Shown here piece by piece: positions 8,903-17,821 of a DNA stretch of 64,000 nt; positions within the stretch are counted from its first letter, which is position 1, and every line of letters starts with the position of its first letter. Both the position numbers and the translations under genes were made by a program. This DNA comes from Psychrobacter sp. I-STPA6b (GTDB taxonomy: Bacteria > Pseudomonadota > Gammaproteobacteria > Pseudomonadales > Moraxellaceae): the NCBI RefSeq assembly GCF_020662265.1, contig NZ_VEWM01000057.1, positions 1 to 64,000 of the forward strand. The letters run 5' to 3'. A model generated the notes under the pieces. It saw nothing but the letters and a program-made list of their open reading frames with translations. It was not told the DNA's origin and did no database searches.

Positions 8903-9739
8903 CTAACCAGTAATTGCTTGCAACTCAAGCTCAACTGCACGTTGTACCGCAGGTCGCTCAGCGATTTGTTTTGCCCAACGTTGTAGATGCTGATAACTTG
9001 CTACATCCAAAAACTCACTGGCATTATACAGCTTACCCAAAGCCAACTGTCCATACCATGCCCAGATAATCATATCCGCAATCGTATAATACTCTTCACC
9101 TTGCTTATGCTCTGGCGAACACATATATTCATGTGTTGCCAAGTGTTTATCTAACACATCAAGCTGGCGTTTGGTCTCCATAGTAAAGCGATTAATCGGA
9201 TATTCCATGGGATAAGGGGCATAAGCATAAAAATGCCCAAAGCCACCACCTACATAAGGTGCACTGCCCATTTGCCACATTACCCATGATAAGCAAGTTG
9301 CCCTTGCCTGCCCCTGATCCATCGGCACAAACTTAGCAAATTTTTCTGCTAGATATAGCAAAATCGCTCCAGATTCAAAGAGCGTCACAGGTGGATTTAC
9401 AGAATAGTCGACCAATGCCGGAATTTTAGAGTTAGGATTGATATCTACAAAGTCTGAGCCAAATTGATCACCTGCCATAATATCAATTTTATAAGCATCA
9501 TATTCTGCCTCCTGCACACCACATTCAGCCAATTCCTCTAATAAAATATTGACCTTAATACCATTCGGTGTATTTAGTGAATACAGTTGTAATGGCTTAT
9601 CACCCACTGGCAAAGTTTGCTCATGCCTTGCCCCTGCGGTAGGTCGGTTTGTTCCTGCAAATTTACCACCATTTTTTTCATCAGTGGCATCTGTATTCAT
9701 TTGCCATACTTTGGGTGGTGTATAGGTTTGTTTATCCAT
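8903..9739 (-). CDS. yghU: Glutathione S-transferase-like disulfide-bond oxidoreductase, YghU type
   Basis: A 278-residue protein with the Nu-class glutathione transferase pattern of E. coli YghU, a glutathione-dependent disulfide reductase. The opening YTPPKVW leads to the thioredoxin-like half, LPVGDKPLQLYSLNTPNGIKVNILLEEL (about residues 45-75), which includes the conserved TPNG. Then come NPNSKIPALVD and ESGAILLYLAEKF, the glutathione-binding elements. The helical C-terminal half includes GGGFGHFYAYAPYPMEYPINRFTMETKRQLDVLD. The ATG at 9739 is preceded by AAGGA. It ends around ERPAVQRAV, so the protein is slightly shorter than E. coli YghU. It probably helps protect against peroxides and disulfide stress in the cytoplasm. 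Confidence 0.92.
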   Translation of the reverse strand: MDKQTYTPPKVWQMNTDATDEKNGGKFAGTNRPTAGARHEQTLPVGDKPLQLYSLNTPNGIKVNILLEELAECGVQEAEYDAYKIDIMAGDQFGSDFVDINPNSKIPALVDYSVNPPVTLFESGAILLYLAEKFAKFVPMDQGQARATCLSWVMWQMGSAPYVGGGFGHFYAYAPYPMEYPINRFTMETKRQLDVLDKHLATHEYMCSPEHKQGEEYYTIADMIIWAWYGQLALGKLYNASEFLDVASYQHLQRWAKQIAERPAVQRAVELELQAITG

Positions 9740-9789
9740 TATTTTTTCCTTATCTTAGTGTTTGTTTGGTTCATATCAAGCAAAGCCTA

Positions 9790-10458
9790 CTAACTTACAT
9801 AGCCTTGCTGTTGTAAAAACTTATGTAAATTTTCTGCAAATTGTCGATAGCCTGCCTCATTTGCATGGATTTGGTCAGATTTTAGGCTGTCATCTGACAA
9901 TATCGCAGACCAGCCACCATCACTACTTGTCAATAATGGCACATCTTCACTATCCGCAACTTCTTGATAAACGGGATTATCGCTGGCTTTACCAAATAAA
10001 GCACTGGCACTAAAGTGTGGCTGTGCAATTAGTACCACAGGGATATTTGCCGACTTTAATCGTTGCACAATCTGGGTGATATTGGCTTTGGTGGTGGCTG
10101 GCTGTACTCGCCGTAGCACATCGTTACCACCAATCCCTAATAACACCAAATCAGGCTTTTGAGCAATGATACCATCAAGACGTGCCAATACATCAGCAGA
10201 GGTATTGCCATTCACCCCTTCGTTTTTGATTTGCCAACCTGTCAACCCTGCCAGCACCGTAGGATATGCTGTCTCTGTACTTGCCCCATAGCCGTAAGTT
10301 AAGGAATCACCCAATGCCACCACATTACTGCCTTTGGCGATATGTTGCCCCTGTGGTTTTGAGCCACAGCCACTGATACCAATCGCTAAACTACTGGCAA
10401 CTGTCGCAATAATGGCAGTATTTCCCAAGTAAGCTAAAAACTGACGGCGAGTGGTCAT
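9790..10458 (-). CDS. SGNH/GDSL esterase lipoprotein (TesA/arylesterase-like)
   Basis: About 222 residues from the ATG at 10458, which has GAGGA upstream; an ATG six codons earlier has no ribosome site. The N-terminus combines a twin-arginine motif (TTRRQFLAYL) with a lipobox (ISGC), so it is probably a Tat-exported lipoprotein. The SGNH hydrolase blocks are all present: block I GDSLTYGYGA with the nucleophilic Ser, block II Gly in NEGVNGNTSADVL, block III GIGGNDVLR, and block V DQIHANEAGY with catalytic Asp and His. These enzymes hydrolyse acyl esters or thioesters in the periplasm. It is divergent from the 5'-nucleotidase gene. Confidence 0.88.
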   Translation of the reverse strand: MTTRRQFLAYLGNTAIIATVASSLAIGISGCGSKPQGQHIAKGSNVVALGDSLTYGYGASTETAYPTVLAGLTGWQIKNEGVNGNTSADVLARLDGIIAQKPDLVLLGIGGNDVLRRVQPATTKANITQIVQRLKSANIPVVLIAQPHFSASALFGKASDNPVYQEVADSEDVPLLTSSDGGWSAILSDDSLKSDQIHANEAGYRQFAENLHKFLQQQGYVS

Positions 10459-10615
10459 ACTATCCTCATGATTCATTTATAAATTTAAATGATAATTTTA
10501 ATTTTTACAGTCATCATCAAACTGTCATCAGCTAGTCATTTCTCTGTCATTTTACAACCACACACTAGGGCGTATTAATGACAGCACTATAGTTCATTAT
10601 TAATAACTGCAAATG

Positions 10616-10635
10616 TATCAGCTAGTTAGCTGATA
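10616..10635. promoter_or_regulatory. Perfect palindrome upstream of the 5'-nucleotidase gene
   Basis: TATCAGCTA at 10616-10624 and TAGCTGATA at 10627-10635 form a 9-bp perfect inverted repeat with a 2-bp centre, about 54 bp before the ATG at 10689. The size and position suit an operator for a dimeric repressor in the divergent esterase/nucleotidase promoter region. The regulator is unknown. Confidence 0.4.
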
Positions 10636-10688
10636 GTCAAAATACTTAACCTACTAACTGTAATAGATAAACAATCATAGGATATTTT

Positions 10689-12662
10689 ATGAAAATTTTT
10701 GCCAGTAGCCACTCAAACAAAAAACTATTAATGACCGCCATTGCTTGCGTGTTAGCCAGCACATTAACCGCTTGTAAAAACGACAATAAGAAAAACCAAA
10801 CAACCACACCATCTCAGCCTAGCACGCCAACCTTTCAGCCAGTAAATCTATCCATTGCTCATATCAATGACCACCATTCACATCTTGAGCCTGATGGTGA
10901 GCAAACTTTTGTATTAAATGGCACAACCTATCGCTCGGCTCGGGGTGGTTTTTCTCGTGTCAAAACTGTTTTTGATGAATTGCAAAGTTTGTACGGCTCG
11001 GGCAACTTCTTAAAGCTACATGCAGGGGACGCCATCACAGGTACTAGCTACTTTAGCTTTTATAAAGGTGAGGCTGATGCTGATATGATGAATACCATCT
11101 GCTTTGATGCCTTTAGCTTGGGTAATCATGAGTTTGACGAAAGCGATGATGGGCTAAAACACTTTTTGGACAGATTAAAAACAACCAATTGTCAAACCCC
11201 TGTTCTAGGGGCAAACGTCAAACCTAAAGTCGGCACGCCCCTTGCCCCCGAAAAGGTTGATGATTACATCAACCCATATGTCATCAAAACCACAAAAGAG
11301 GGCGTGAAAGTCGGTATCATTGGGCTAGACATCGTCGGTAAAACCATGAATTCCTCACGTCCACTACCTAGCACTGAATTTTTAGATGAAACCACCACTG
11401 CCCAAAACTATATCAATGAGCTAAAAAATAAAGGCATTGAACACATCATCTTATTAACCCATTACACTTATGAAAATGACAAAAAATTAGCCAGTCAATT
11501 AACAGGTGTTGATGTGATTATCGGGGGTGATTCACATACATTACTTGGTGACTTTACTCGCTATGGTAAAGGCGGTCAGGGTGGTGAAGATAACTTTGGC
11601 TCACAAGGGGCATACCCCACCATTGTTAAAAATAAAGACGGAAACACCGTCTGTATTGGGCAGTCTTGGGAATATACCAAAGCAGTGGGTATTATGAATA
11701 TAAACTTTGATGATAAGGGTAATGTCAAAGATTGTGGCGGTTCACAAATTATCCCTGTGGCGACCAACTTTACAAAATACAATGAGACCACCACTAAGTT
11801 TGAACCACTCAATAGCAACGACAATCAACAACTGGTTGACCAATTAAATAATGAGAAAAACAATCTGCTAAAACAAGATTTGATATTGCCATTTGTTGAA
11901 AATGTCAGTGCAAACGAAGTGTTAAAAGTCTATCGTGACAAACTGAGCGAAAATATGGCAAAAGGTATTGGGCAAAGTAGTGAAACCTTATGCCTAGTGC
12001 GTGTACCTGGGACGACTCGTTCAGGCGATAAAGCAGGCTGTGAGGACAGTGGCAGTTCAGCTCGTGGTAGTGATGGTGCTCAAGTGGTTGCCAAAGCCTT
12101 TTTAGATGGTGCATTGCGAGCCGACTTTGCCATCCAAAACGCAGGTGGCGTACGAGAAACCCTAGAAAAAGGCGACATCACTTACCAAACTGCCTACACT
12201 ATCTTGCCGTTTAGCAATACTTTAGTCAATCTGGACATCACTGGTCAGCAGGTCATTGACACCTTAGAAGACGCTATTGACAACCATTTAACCAAAGGTG
12301 GCTCATCAGGCTCACACCCTTATGCTGATGGTCTGCGTTGGGATTTGGACTTAAGCCAGGCCAAAGGTAAACGAGTAAAAGCAGTCGAAGTACGTGACCG
12401 CAAAACTGGTCAATGGTCTGCCATTGATGTCAATAAAACTTATGTGGTGGTCACCAATGACTTTATCGCCGAAGGACGTGATGGTTACGATACCTTTGGC
12501 AAAATCTTTGCTGATAAATCTAAGGTTGAAGACACCAAATTGCTATATACACAATCATTTATCGACTATATCAGCAAAGTTAAAACCATCAGCCGACCCA
12601 ATCGTGACGACTATTCACACAAAACTATGATTACTCAAGAAGGTAAGTTGTTAAATCCTTAA
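10689..12662 (+). CDS. 5'-nucleotidase/metallophosphatase lipoprotein (UshA/NadN family)
   Basis: A 657-residue exported lipoprotein: signal peptide followed by lipobox LTAC near residue 29, then a Thr/Pro/Gln linker. The N-terminal calcineurin-like domain shows the metal ligands in order: HINDHHSHLE, LHAGDAITGTSYFSFYKG, SLGNHEFD, ILLTHYTYENDKKLA and IIGGDSHTLLG. The C-terminal 5'-nucleotidase domain has the QNAGGVRETLEKGDIT block and NDFIAEGRDGYDTF, where the aromatic residues stack on the nucleobase. It should dephosphorylate extracellular nucleotides, or degrade NAD as NadN does in Haemophilus; sequence alone does not separate these. Length is slightly above UshA because of insertions such as LLGDFTRYGKGGQGGEDNFG. 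Confidence 0.9.
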   Translation: MKIFASSHSNKKLLMTAIACVLASTLTACKNDNKKNQTTTPSQPSTPTFQPVNLSIAHINDHHSHLEPDGEQTFVLNGTTYRSARGGFSRVKTVFDELQSLYGSGNFLKLHAGDAITGTSYFSFYKGEADADMMNTICFDAFSLGNHEFDESDDGLKHFLDRLKTTNCQTPVLGANVKPKVGTPLAPEKVDDYINPYVIKTTKEGVKVGIIGLDIVGKTMNSSRPLPSTEFLDETTTAQNYINELKNKGIEHIILLTHYTYENDKKLASQLTGVDVIIGGDSHTLLGDFTRYGKGGQGGEDNFGSQGAYPTIVKNKDGNTVCIGQSWEYTKAVGIMNINFDDKGNVKDCGGSQIIPVATNFTKYNETTTKFEPLNSNDNQQLVDQLNNEKNNLLKQDLILPFVENVSANEVLKVYRDKLSENMAKGIGQSSETLCLVRVPGTTRSGDKAGCEDSGSSARGSDGAQVVAKAFLDGALRADFAIQNAGGVRETLEKGDITYQTAYTILPFSNTLVNLDITGQQVIDTLEDAIDNHLTKGGSSGSHPYADGLRWDLDLSQAKGKRVKAVEVRDRKTGQWSAIDVNKTYVVVTNDFIAEGRDGYDTFGKIFADKSKVEDTKLLYTQSFIDYISKVKTISRPNRDDYSHKTMITQEGKLLNP

Positions 12663-12705
12663 TTCTCATGCTTAATCTAATATTTGATACAGTCTAAAAA
12701 AACAT

Positions 12706-12742
12706 GCAATGATGAAAGAACTTGATTCTTTCACCATATTGC
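12706..12742 (+). terminator. Hairpin after the 5'-nucleotidase gene
   Basis: TGAAAGAA at 12713-12720 pairs with TTCTTTCA at 12726-12733 over a 5-base loop, extended by GCAAT/ATTGC outside it. It lies about 50 bp after the stop codon and before the next gene. There is no clear T tract on the plus strand, so it may be a processing or stability hairpin instead. Confidence 0.4.
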
Positions 12743-12822
12743 AGGTTATCATGATGCAGTTATACAATTATGTAATGGTGTATTATCATACTGTCATTTA
12801 GAACCAAAGATACTGAATACTT

Positions 12823-13470
12823 ATGAAACCTGCCTCTTCCTTACCTACTTTTGATACCAGCCATGATAAAGATAACTTAGCTGAGCTATTGACTATTGTT
12901 GATGATATTATCAAACAATTCACCATCAAAAAACCTGCTATCAAAGACTCTACAAAAACAACCCAGCTTATCATGGATTTTTACTCATCACCATTAGGCA
13001 CAATGTGTTTGATTGCTGATGAGCAGTTTTTATTTTTATTAGAATTTGTTGATAGAAAAAATGCAGGAAAACAATTACAAGATTTATTAAAACGCCTCAA
13101 TGCCACATTAAAAACTGGTGAAAACTCAATTACCATTAAGACAAAAAAGCAATTACAACAATATTTTGCTGGCACATTACAACATTTTGATATCCCAATA
13201 AAACTATTAGGGACAGATTTTCAAATCAGCGTTTGGCAAACTTTACTCACCATCCCTTACGGTACAACCATCAGCTATGCCGAGCAAGCCAGTCAGATGA
13301 ATAATCCCAAAGCTGTGCGAGCCGTTGCCAATGCCAACAGTCGCAATCGCTTATCTATTATTGTGCCATGCCATCGAGTGATTGGCAGTGATGGCTCATT
13401 AACTGGCTATGCAGGCAAAGTAGAAAGAAAGGCTTGGTTGCTTGGGTTTGAGGGAAATAACTTACCCTAA
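12823..13470 (+). CDS. ogt: Methylated-DNA-[protein]-cysteine S-methyltransferase
   Basis: A 215-residue suicide DNA repair protein that transfers methyl groups from O6-methylguanine or O4-methylthymine to its own cysteine. The active-site motif [20 protein letters not shown] is near residues 180-199, and the DNA-binding helix-turn-helix block [22 protein letters not shown] precedes it. The Ada-type N-terminal metal site is absent, as in Ogt. About 50 N-terminal residues precede the usual family start (MDFYSSPLG), so an internal start at that Met is possible; neither has a strong ribosome site. The stop codon overlaps the end of the convergent cysA. Confidence 0.92.
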   Translation: MKPASSLPTFDTSHDKDNLAELLTIVDDIIKQFTIKKPAIKDSTKTTQLIMDFYSSPLGTMCLIADEQFLFLLEFVDRKNAGKQLQDLLKRLNATLKTGENSITIKTKKQLQQYFAGTLQHFDIPIKLLGTDFQISVWQTLLTIPYGTTISYAEQASQMNNPKAVRAVANANSRNRLSIIVPCHRVIGSDGSLTGYAGKVERKAWLLGFEGNNLP

Positions 13471-14189
13471 ACCAAATCCAAAAAGTCCGCCACAAACTCA
13501 CTAACTGGTTCATTAACCAACTGCTCTGGTGTGCCGATTTGTTCGATTTTACCATGATTCATTACCACAATCTCATCAGATACTTCCCTTGCCTCTTCTT
13601 GGTCATGAGTTACCATGATACTGGTCACGCCCAATTCATGATGGATATTTTTTAGCCATGTGCGTAATTCTTTACGCACCTTAGCGTCCAATGCCCCAAA
13701 TGGCTCATCTAATAATAGCAATTTTGGTTTGACCGCCAATGCCCGAGCCAAAGCGATACGTTGTCGTTGACCACCTGAGAGTTGGTGCGGATAAGCATTG
13801 GCTACATGAGGCAGTTGCACCAATTCGAGCAGTTCATCAACACGTTTTTTAATATCTGCTTTGCTAGGACGCTGTGCTTTAGGCAATAAATTTAAGCCAA
13901 AAGCGACATTATCAAAGATGGTTTTATGGCGAAACAAAGCATAGTGCTGAAACATAAAGCCAATATGACGTTTTTGTACAGGGGTATGGGTGACATCAAC
14001 ACCATCAAACAATATCTGCCCACTATCACCATATTCTAGCCCTGCAATGATACGCAATAAGGTGGTTTTACCACAGCCAGAAGGCCCTAGCAATGTGACC
14101 AGTTTGCCAGTTGGAACAGTTAAGGTGATATCATCTAAAGCAGTAAAATCACCAAACTTTTTATAAACGTGTTGAATATCAATGCTCAT
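13467..14189 (-). CDS. cysA: Sulfate/thiosulfate ABC importer, ATP-binding subunit (short form)
   Basis: A 240-residue ABC ATPase that powers sulfate import. It has Walker [10 protein letters not shown] (about 34-42), Q-loop [10 protein letters not shown], signature [15 protein letters not shown], Walker [17 protein letters not shown] and the switch histidine in MVTHDQEEA. It opens with the CysA-type [19 protein letters not shown]. Typical CysA is about 350 residues because of a C-terminal TOBE/regulatory domain; here the protein ends right after the nucleotide-binding domain at [11 protein letters not shown], where the gene meets the convergent ogt. It lies 54 bp after cysW on the same strand. 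The missing domain may mean altered regulation. Confidence 0.9.
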   Translation of the reverse strand: MSIDIQHVYKKFGDFTALDDITLTVPTGKLVTLLGPSGCGKTTLLRIIAGLEYGDSGQILFDGVDVTHTPVQKRHIGFMFQHYALFRHKTIFDNVAFGLNLLPKAQRPSKADIKKRVDELLELVQLPHVANAYPHQLSGGQRQRIALARALAVKPKLLLLDEPFGALDAKVRKELRTWLKNIHHELGVTSIMVTHDQEEAREVSDEIVVMNHGKIEQIGTPEQLVNEPVSEFVADFLDLV

Positions 14190-14243
14190 ATTATGCTCTT
14201 TATCAAATACAATTTATCTGGTTGCTAGATGGTGATGGTGGAT

Positions 14244-15242
14244 TTATGCTGTTGGGTTATCTGCCACTTTGTCTAAACTGCCATTGTCTGTGCCATCTGT
14301 GGTGTTTTTTTCTGCCAATATGGTGGTGCTGACTGAAGTTGTGGCAGTTGTCACAATAGGGTCAACAAAGGCATCACGATTTTTGCTTTTTGCCATTTTA
14401 CGGCTTTGAATTTTGGTCATTACTTGTTGTACCAATAAGGTCAACAGTGCCAACGCTGCCAGCAAACTTGAGATGGCAAAGGCAGCGGTAAAGTTATATT
14501 CGTTATACGCAATCTCCACCAATAACGGCATGGTGTTGGTTTCACCGCGGATATGCCCTGATACCACACTAACCGCCCCAAACTCACCCATTGCTCGAGC
14601 ATTGGTCAAAATCAAGCCGTATAATAATGCCCATTTAATATTTGGTAAGGTGACGTGCCAAAATACTTGCCAGCCTGACGCACCCAACGTCAACGCTGCC
14701 TGCTCCTCACTATCGCCTTGCGTTTGCATCACAGGGATTAGCTCTCGGGCAATAAAGGGAAAGGTGACAAACAAAGTCGCCAATACAATCCCCGGTACAG
14801 CAAAAATCACTTGAAAGCCTATGGACTCAAGCCAGCCACCAAGCGTACTATTTAAGCCAAATAACAACACAAACATCAGACCTGCGACCACAGGTGACAC
14901 CGAAAATGGCAAGTCTAATAAAGTGGTCACTAACTGCTTACCCTTAAAGTTGTAACGAGTGACCAACCACGCAATGGCAATCCCCATCACCGTATTAATC
15001 GGCAACACAATAGCAGCCGTTAATAAGGTCAACTTAATCGCCGCTACTGCCTCTGGCTCAACCAAAGCAGCAAGATACAAGTCCCAACCACTTTTAAACG
15101 CCTCATAAAACACTGCCAGTAGAGGAATCACCAACATCACCACCATAAACACAACGGCAATGACAATAAACAAACGGCGTACCCACGGGCTATCTTTGGT
15201 AGCAGCATTGCTTTGGTAATCGTAGCTATTGGCTATTTGCAT
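14244..15242 (-). CDS. cysW: Sulfate/thiosulfate ABC importer permease CysW
   Basis: A 332-residue inner-membrane permease with about six membrane segments, beginning WVRRLFIVIAVVFMVVMLVIPLLAVFYEAF. The coupling (EAA) loop reads EEQAALTLGASGWQVFWHVTLPNIKWALLYG, followed by ARAMGEFGAVSVVSGHI, the CysW-type signature. The C-terminal about 45 residues are a Thr/Ser/Asp-rich tail not needed for the fold. It pairs with CysT to form the channel for sulfate delivered by the binding protein and is energised by CysA downstream. Confidence 0.94.
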   Translation of the reverse strand: MQIANSYDYQSNAATKDSPWVRRLFIVIAVVFMVVMLVIPLLAVFYEAFKSGWDLYLAALVEPEAVAAIKLTLLTAAIVLPINTVMGIAIAWLVTRYNFKGKQLVTTLLDLPFSVSPVVAGLMFVLLFGLNSTLGGWLESIGFQVIFAVPGIVLATLFVTFPFIARELIPVMQTQGDSEEQAALTLGASGWQVFWHVTLPNIKWALLYGLILTNARAMGEFGAVSVVSGHIRGETNTMPLLVEIAYNEYNFTAAFAISSLLAALALLTLLVQQVMTKIQSRKMAKSKNRDAFVDPIVTTATTSVSTTILAEKNTTDGTDNGSLDKVADNPTA

Positions 15243-15352
15243 GGCTTGGAATTCCTAACAGTTTTATCTTTATAAGTGAATACACTTTTAAATTTGTGTG
15301 GTGTTTCAAAAAGTATATTTTGGCTACTTTTAGTAAATCATCATAACTTCAG

Positions 15353-15494
15353 ACCTCCCCCTAGCCCCCTCTTTTTAGGAATTTCTATTTAAAGAAATTC
15401 CCTTGCGAGGCTAAAATTGCAATGCAATTTTTTAACACCTCTCAGGGAGGAGGAATAGTTCCCTCCACCTTTGGGGGAGGGTTAGGGAGGGGGC
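15353..15494. repeat. Palindromic repeat element between cysT and cysW
   Basis: This 301-bp gap without a gene (15243-15543) contains nested inverted repeats. Outer C-rich (CCTCCCCCTAGCCCCC near 15353) and G-rich (GGGGGAGGGTTAGGGAGGGGG near 15473-15493) arms can pair. Inside are GGAATTTCT/AGAAATTCC and the self-complementary ATTGCAATGCAAT. It resembles a REP- or MITE-like dispersed element sitting inside the cysT-cysW operon. A shorter C-rich relative lies at 1357-1383. Confidence 0.55.
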
Positions 15495-15543
15495 TTTTTA
15501 TAACAATACCTAAATGTAAATAAAGTGGTTAAATTTAAATAAA

Positions 15544-16434
15544 CTACTTCGCACCCACTCGGCGAGACAGTCGCCATTGCAGCAGATTAATCGCCAATAA
15601 AATCACAAATGAGATAACGAGCATAAACAATGCCACCGCCGATGCCCCTTGAATATCAAATTGTTCTAATTTACTGATGATAATCAATGGCAAAATTTCT
15701 GACTGCATGGGAATATTACCCGCAATAAAAATCACCGAGCCATATTCCCCAGTGGCACGAGCGAACATCATACCCGCTCCCATCAGCAGTGCGGGTAATA
15801 ACTCTGGCAAAATAACAGTGCGAAAAGTAGTCAATCGTCTTGCACCTAAGACGGCGGCAGCCTCTTCGTATTCAACCGATAATTCAGCCAATACAGGTTG
15901 CACCGCCCGCACAATAAAAGGAAAGCTAACCACCACCAATGCCAACCAAATACCGATTGGGGTAAATGCCACTTGTACACCAATTTTGGCAAACCATTGT
16001 CCGATTAAGCCATTGGGGGCATAGAGAGTTGCCAAAGAAATACCTGTCACCGCCGTTGGCAAGGCAAAAGGTAAATCCACCAAAGCATTAATCAATGACT
16101 TACCCCAAAATTCATAACGCACCAATACCCACGCCACCAATGTGCCAAACACCATATTGGTAAGCATGGCGTAAAAGGACATCTTTAATGACAAAATAAT
16201 GGCAGCAGTGACTTGAGGTTGGGTAATGGTCTGCCAAAACCCTTGCCAACCCATTTGAGTACTGGTATAAGCCATCATGGCAAACGGCAAAACCACCAGC
16301 AATGATAGACTTAATACGGTAATACCCATTGATAAGCCAAACCCCGGCAAGACATTACGCTGACGCAATCGGGTCAGCCAATTTGCGGTTTTGACAGGGG
16401 GTCTTTGTGGGACTGATGAAGTTGATTGCGTCAT
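15544..16434 (-). CDS. cysT: Sulfate/thiosulfate ABC importer permease CysT (CysU)
   Basis: A 296-residue inner-membrane permease with about six membrane segments. The N-terminus RQRNVLPGFGLSMGITVLSLSLLVVLPFAMM is the usual CysT opening. The coupling loop is YEEAAAVLGARRLTTFRTVILPELLPALLMG, followed by MMFARATGEYGSVIFIAGNIP, the CysT signature. ATG 16434 lies 68 bp after the sulfate-binding protein stop. It forms a heterodimer with CysW. The 301-bp gap to cysW, filled with a palindromic element, is unusual for this operon and might reduce read-through. Confidence 0.94.
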   Translation of the reverse strand: MTQSTSSVPQRPPVKTANWLTRLRQRNVLPGFGLSMGITVLSLSLLVVLPFAMMAYTSTQMGWQGFWQTITQPQVTAAIILSLKMSFYAMLTNMVFGTLVAWVLVRYEFWGKSLINALVDLPFALPTAVTGISLATLYAPNGLIGQWFAKIGVQVAFTPIGIWLALVVVSFPFIVRAVQPVLAELSVEYEEAAAVLGARRLTTFRTVILPELLPALLMGAGMMFARATGEYGSVIFIAGNIPMQSEILPLIIISKLEQFDIQGASAVALFMLVISFVILLAINLLQWRLSRRVGAK

Positions 16435-16502
16435 AGATTCACTCAGATTTGGCTACTTTTGGCTGACTGATAAAAGAATATCAAAAACTATTATGGCAAC
16501 AA

Positions 16503-17606
16503 TTACTGTGGTGCATTGGTGGCTAATTGGTCAAACACGCCATTATCACCAAAATATTTGGGCATAATCTCATCCCAAGTACCAAACACATCATTGGGGC
16601 GGAAGGTATCTACTGGGGGCAGTTTATCGCTGTTTTTCTCAAGCACACTCTGCACACTTGGACGCAGATATAAGTCAGCGGCAAGTTGCTGGGCAGGCTC
16701 ACTCCATAGATAGTCTAAATATTCTTTGGCAGGCTCAGTTGTGCCTTTTTTATCCGTTACCGCATTGACCACTGCCACTGGGCTTTCTGATTTAATAGAG
16801 TATTTTGGATAAACGATGTCAACTTGTCCTTGTCCAAATTTGCTAGCAGCAAGGTTTGCCTCATTTTCAAAGGTCACCAGCACATCACCAATGCCACGCT
16901 GGACATAAGTTGTGGTCGCTGCCCGCCCACCATTTTCATAGACTTTGACATTTTTTAGCATGTCTTTAACGTAGCCTTTGGCTTTGTCTTCATCATTATT
17001 AAATTCATGCAAGCCATAACCGTATGCTCCCAAAAAGGCATAGCGTCCATTACCTGTCACCTTTGGATTTGCCATCACAATTTCCACACCCGGTTTGGTC
17101 AAATCTTGCCAATCATGAATACCTTTGGGATTATCTTTGCGTACCAAAAACACAATGGTACTGGTAAACGGTACGGCATGGTCAGGGAACTGCTCGCTCC
17201 AATTATCAGCAACCAAACCTTTTTTCTGTAAAAGCTCAATATCAGAGCCTTGGTTCATGGTAGCAACATCTGCCTGCAAGCCATTAGCAACAGACAACGC
17301 CTGTTTACTGGAGCCACCATGTGACTGCTTAATATTGATATTGGTATCTGGATGTTCAGACTTGTAATGCTCAATAAACATGGGGTTATAGTCTTTATAA
17401 AAATCACGTGCCACATCATACGAGACATTTAATAGTTCAATATTTTGTCCGTTGCTTACACTGCTATTGTCTGCATTATTTGCAGTATCTGCCGTATCAT
17501 TGGCAGATTGACTGCACGCCATTAAGCTAAGAGAGGCTGTAGCAATCACTGCACTGGCAAGCCACTTATAAGAAAAAGAAGTTTTAGAATAGTTAATGTT
17601 ACGCAT
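16503..17606 (-). CDS. sbp: Periplasmic sulfate-binding protein
   Basis: About 367 residues from the ATG at 17606, chosen because AAGGTGA lies six bases upstream; an earlier in-frame ATG has no such site. A signal peptide ends in a lipobox-like LMAC before a short Asn/Asp/Ser linker. The mature protein begins IELLNVSYDVARDFYKDYNPMF. Sulfate-contact blocks follow: SHGGSSKQALSVANGLQADVATMNQ, ENGGRAATTTYVQRGIGDVLVTFENEA, and DIVYPKYSIKSESPVAVVNAV. It captures sulfate for CysTWA, the next genes on this strand. The upstream gap to 17810 is AT-rich and probably holds the promoter for the operon. A paralogue sits at 19084. Confidence 0.94.
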   Translation of the reverse strand: MRNINYSKTSFSYKWLASAVIATASLSLMACSQSANDTADTANNADNSSVSNGQNIELLNVSYDVARDFYKDYNPMFIEHYKSEHPDTNINIKQSHGGSSKQALSVANGLQADVATMNQGSDIELLQKKGLVADNWSEQFPDHAVPFTSTIVFLVRKDNPKGIHDWQDLTKPGVEIVMANPKVTGNGRYAFLGAYGYGLHEFNNDEDKAKGYVKDMLKNVKVYENGGRAATTTYVQRGIGDVLVTFENEANLAASKFGQGQVDIVYPKYSIKSESPVAVVNAVTDKKGTTEPAKEYLDYLWSEPAQQLAADLYLRPSVQSVLEKNSDKLPPVDTFRPNDVFGTWDEIMPKYFGDNGVFDQLATNAPQ

Positions 17607-17821
17607 GATGTTCACCTTAAATTGGAACAAACTAAAAAGATTCTGGCGACCATGCTAACAGTGGTTTGTTATTATGTATAATGATGAATAAGCGTATCTT
17701 AATGAGCAAAAGGAATAAAGAAACAAAAAAACATTGCAAAATAAAAGAATCTTAAAGTCAATCTGGTATTTTTAAATAAAACTCATTACACTACAATAAA
17801 TAATAATTAATGAGACAGAAA

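Noticed and set aside
9762..10013. 83-codon plus-strand frame overlapping the esterase gene
   Set aside because: It lies wholly antisense to a well-supported SGNH esterase and has no recognisable domain.
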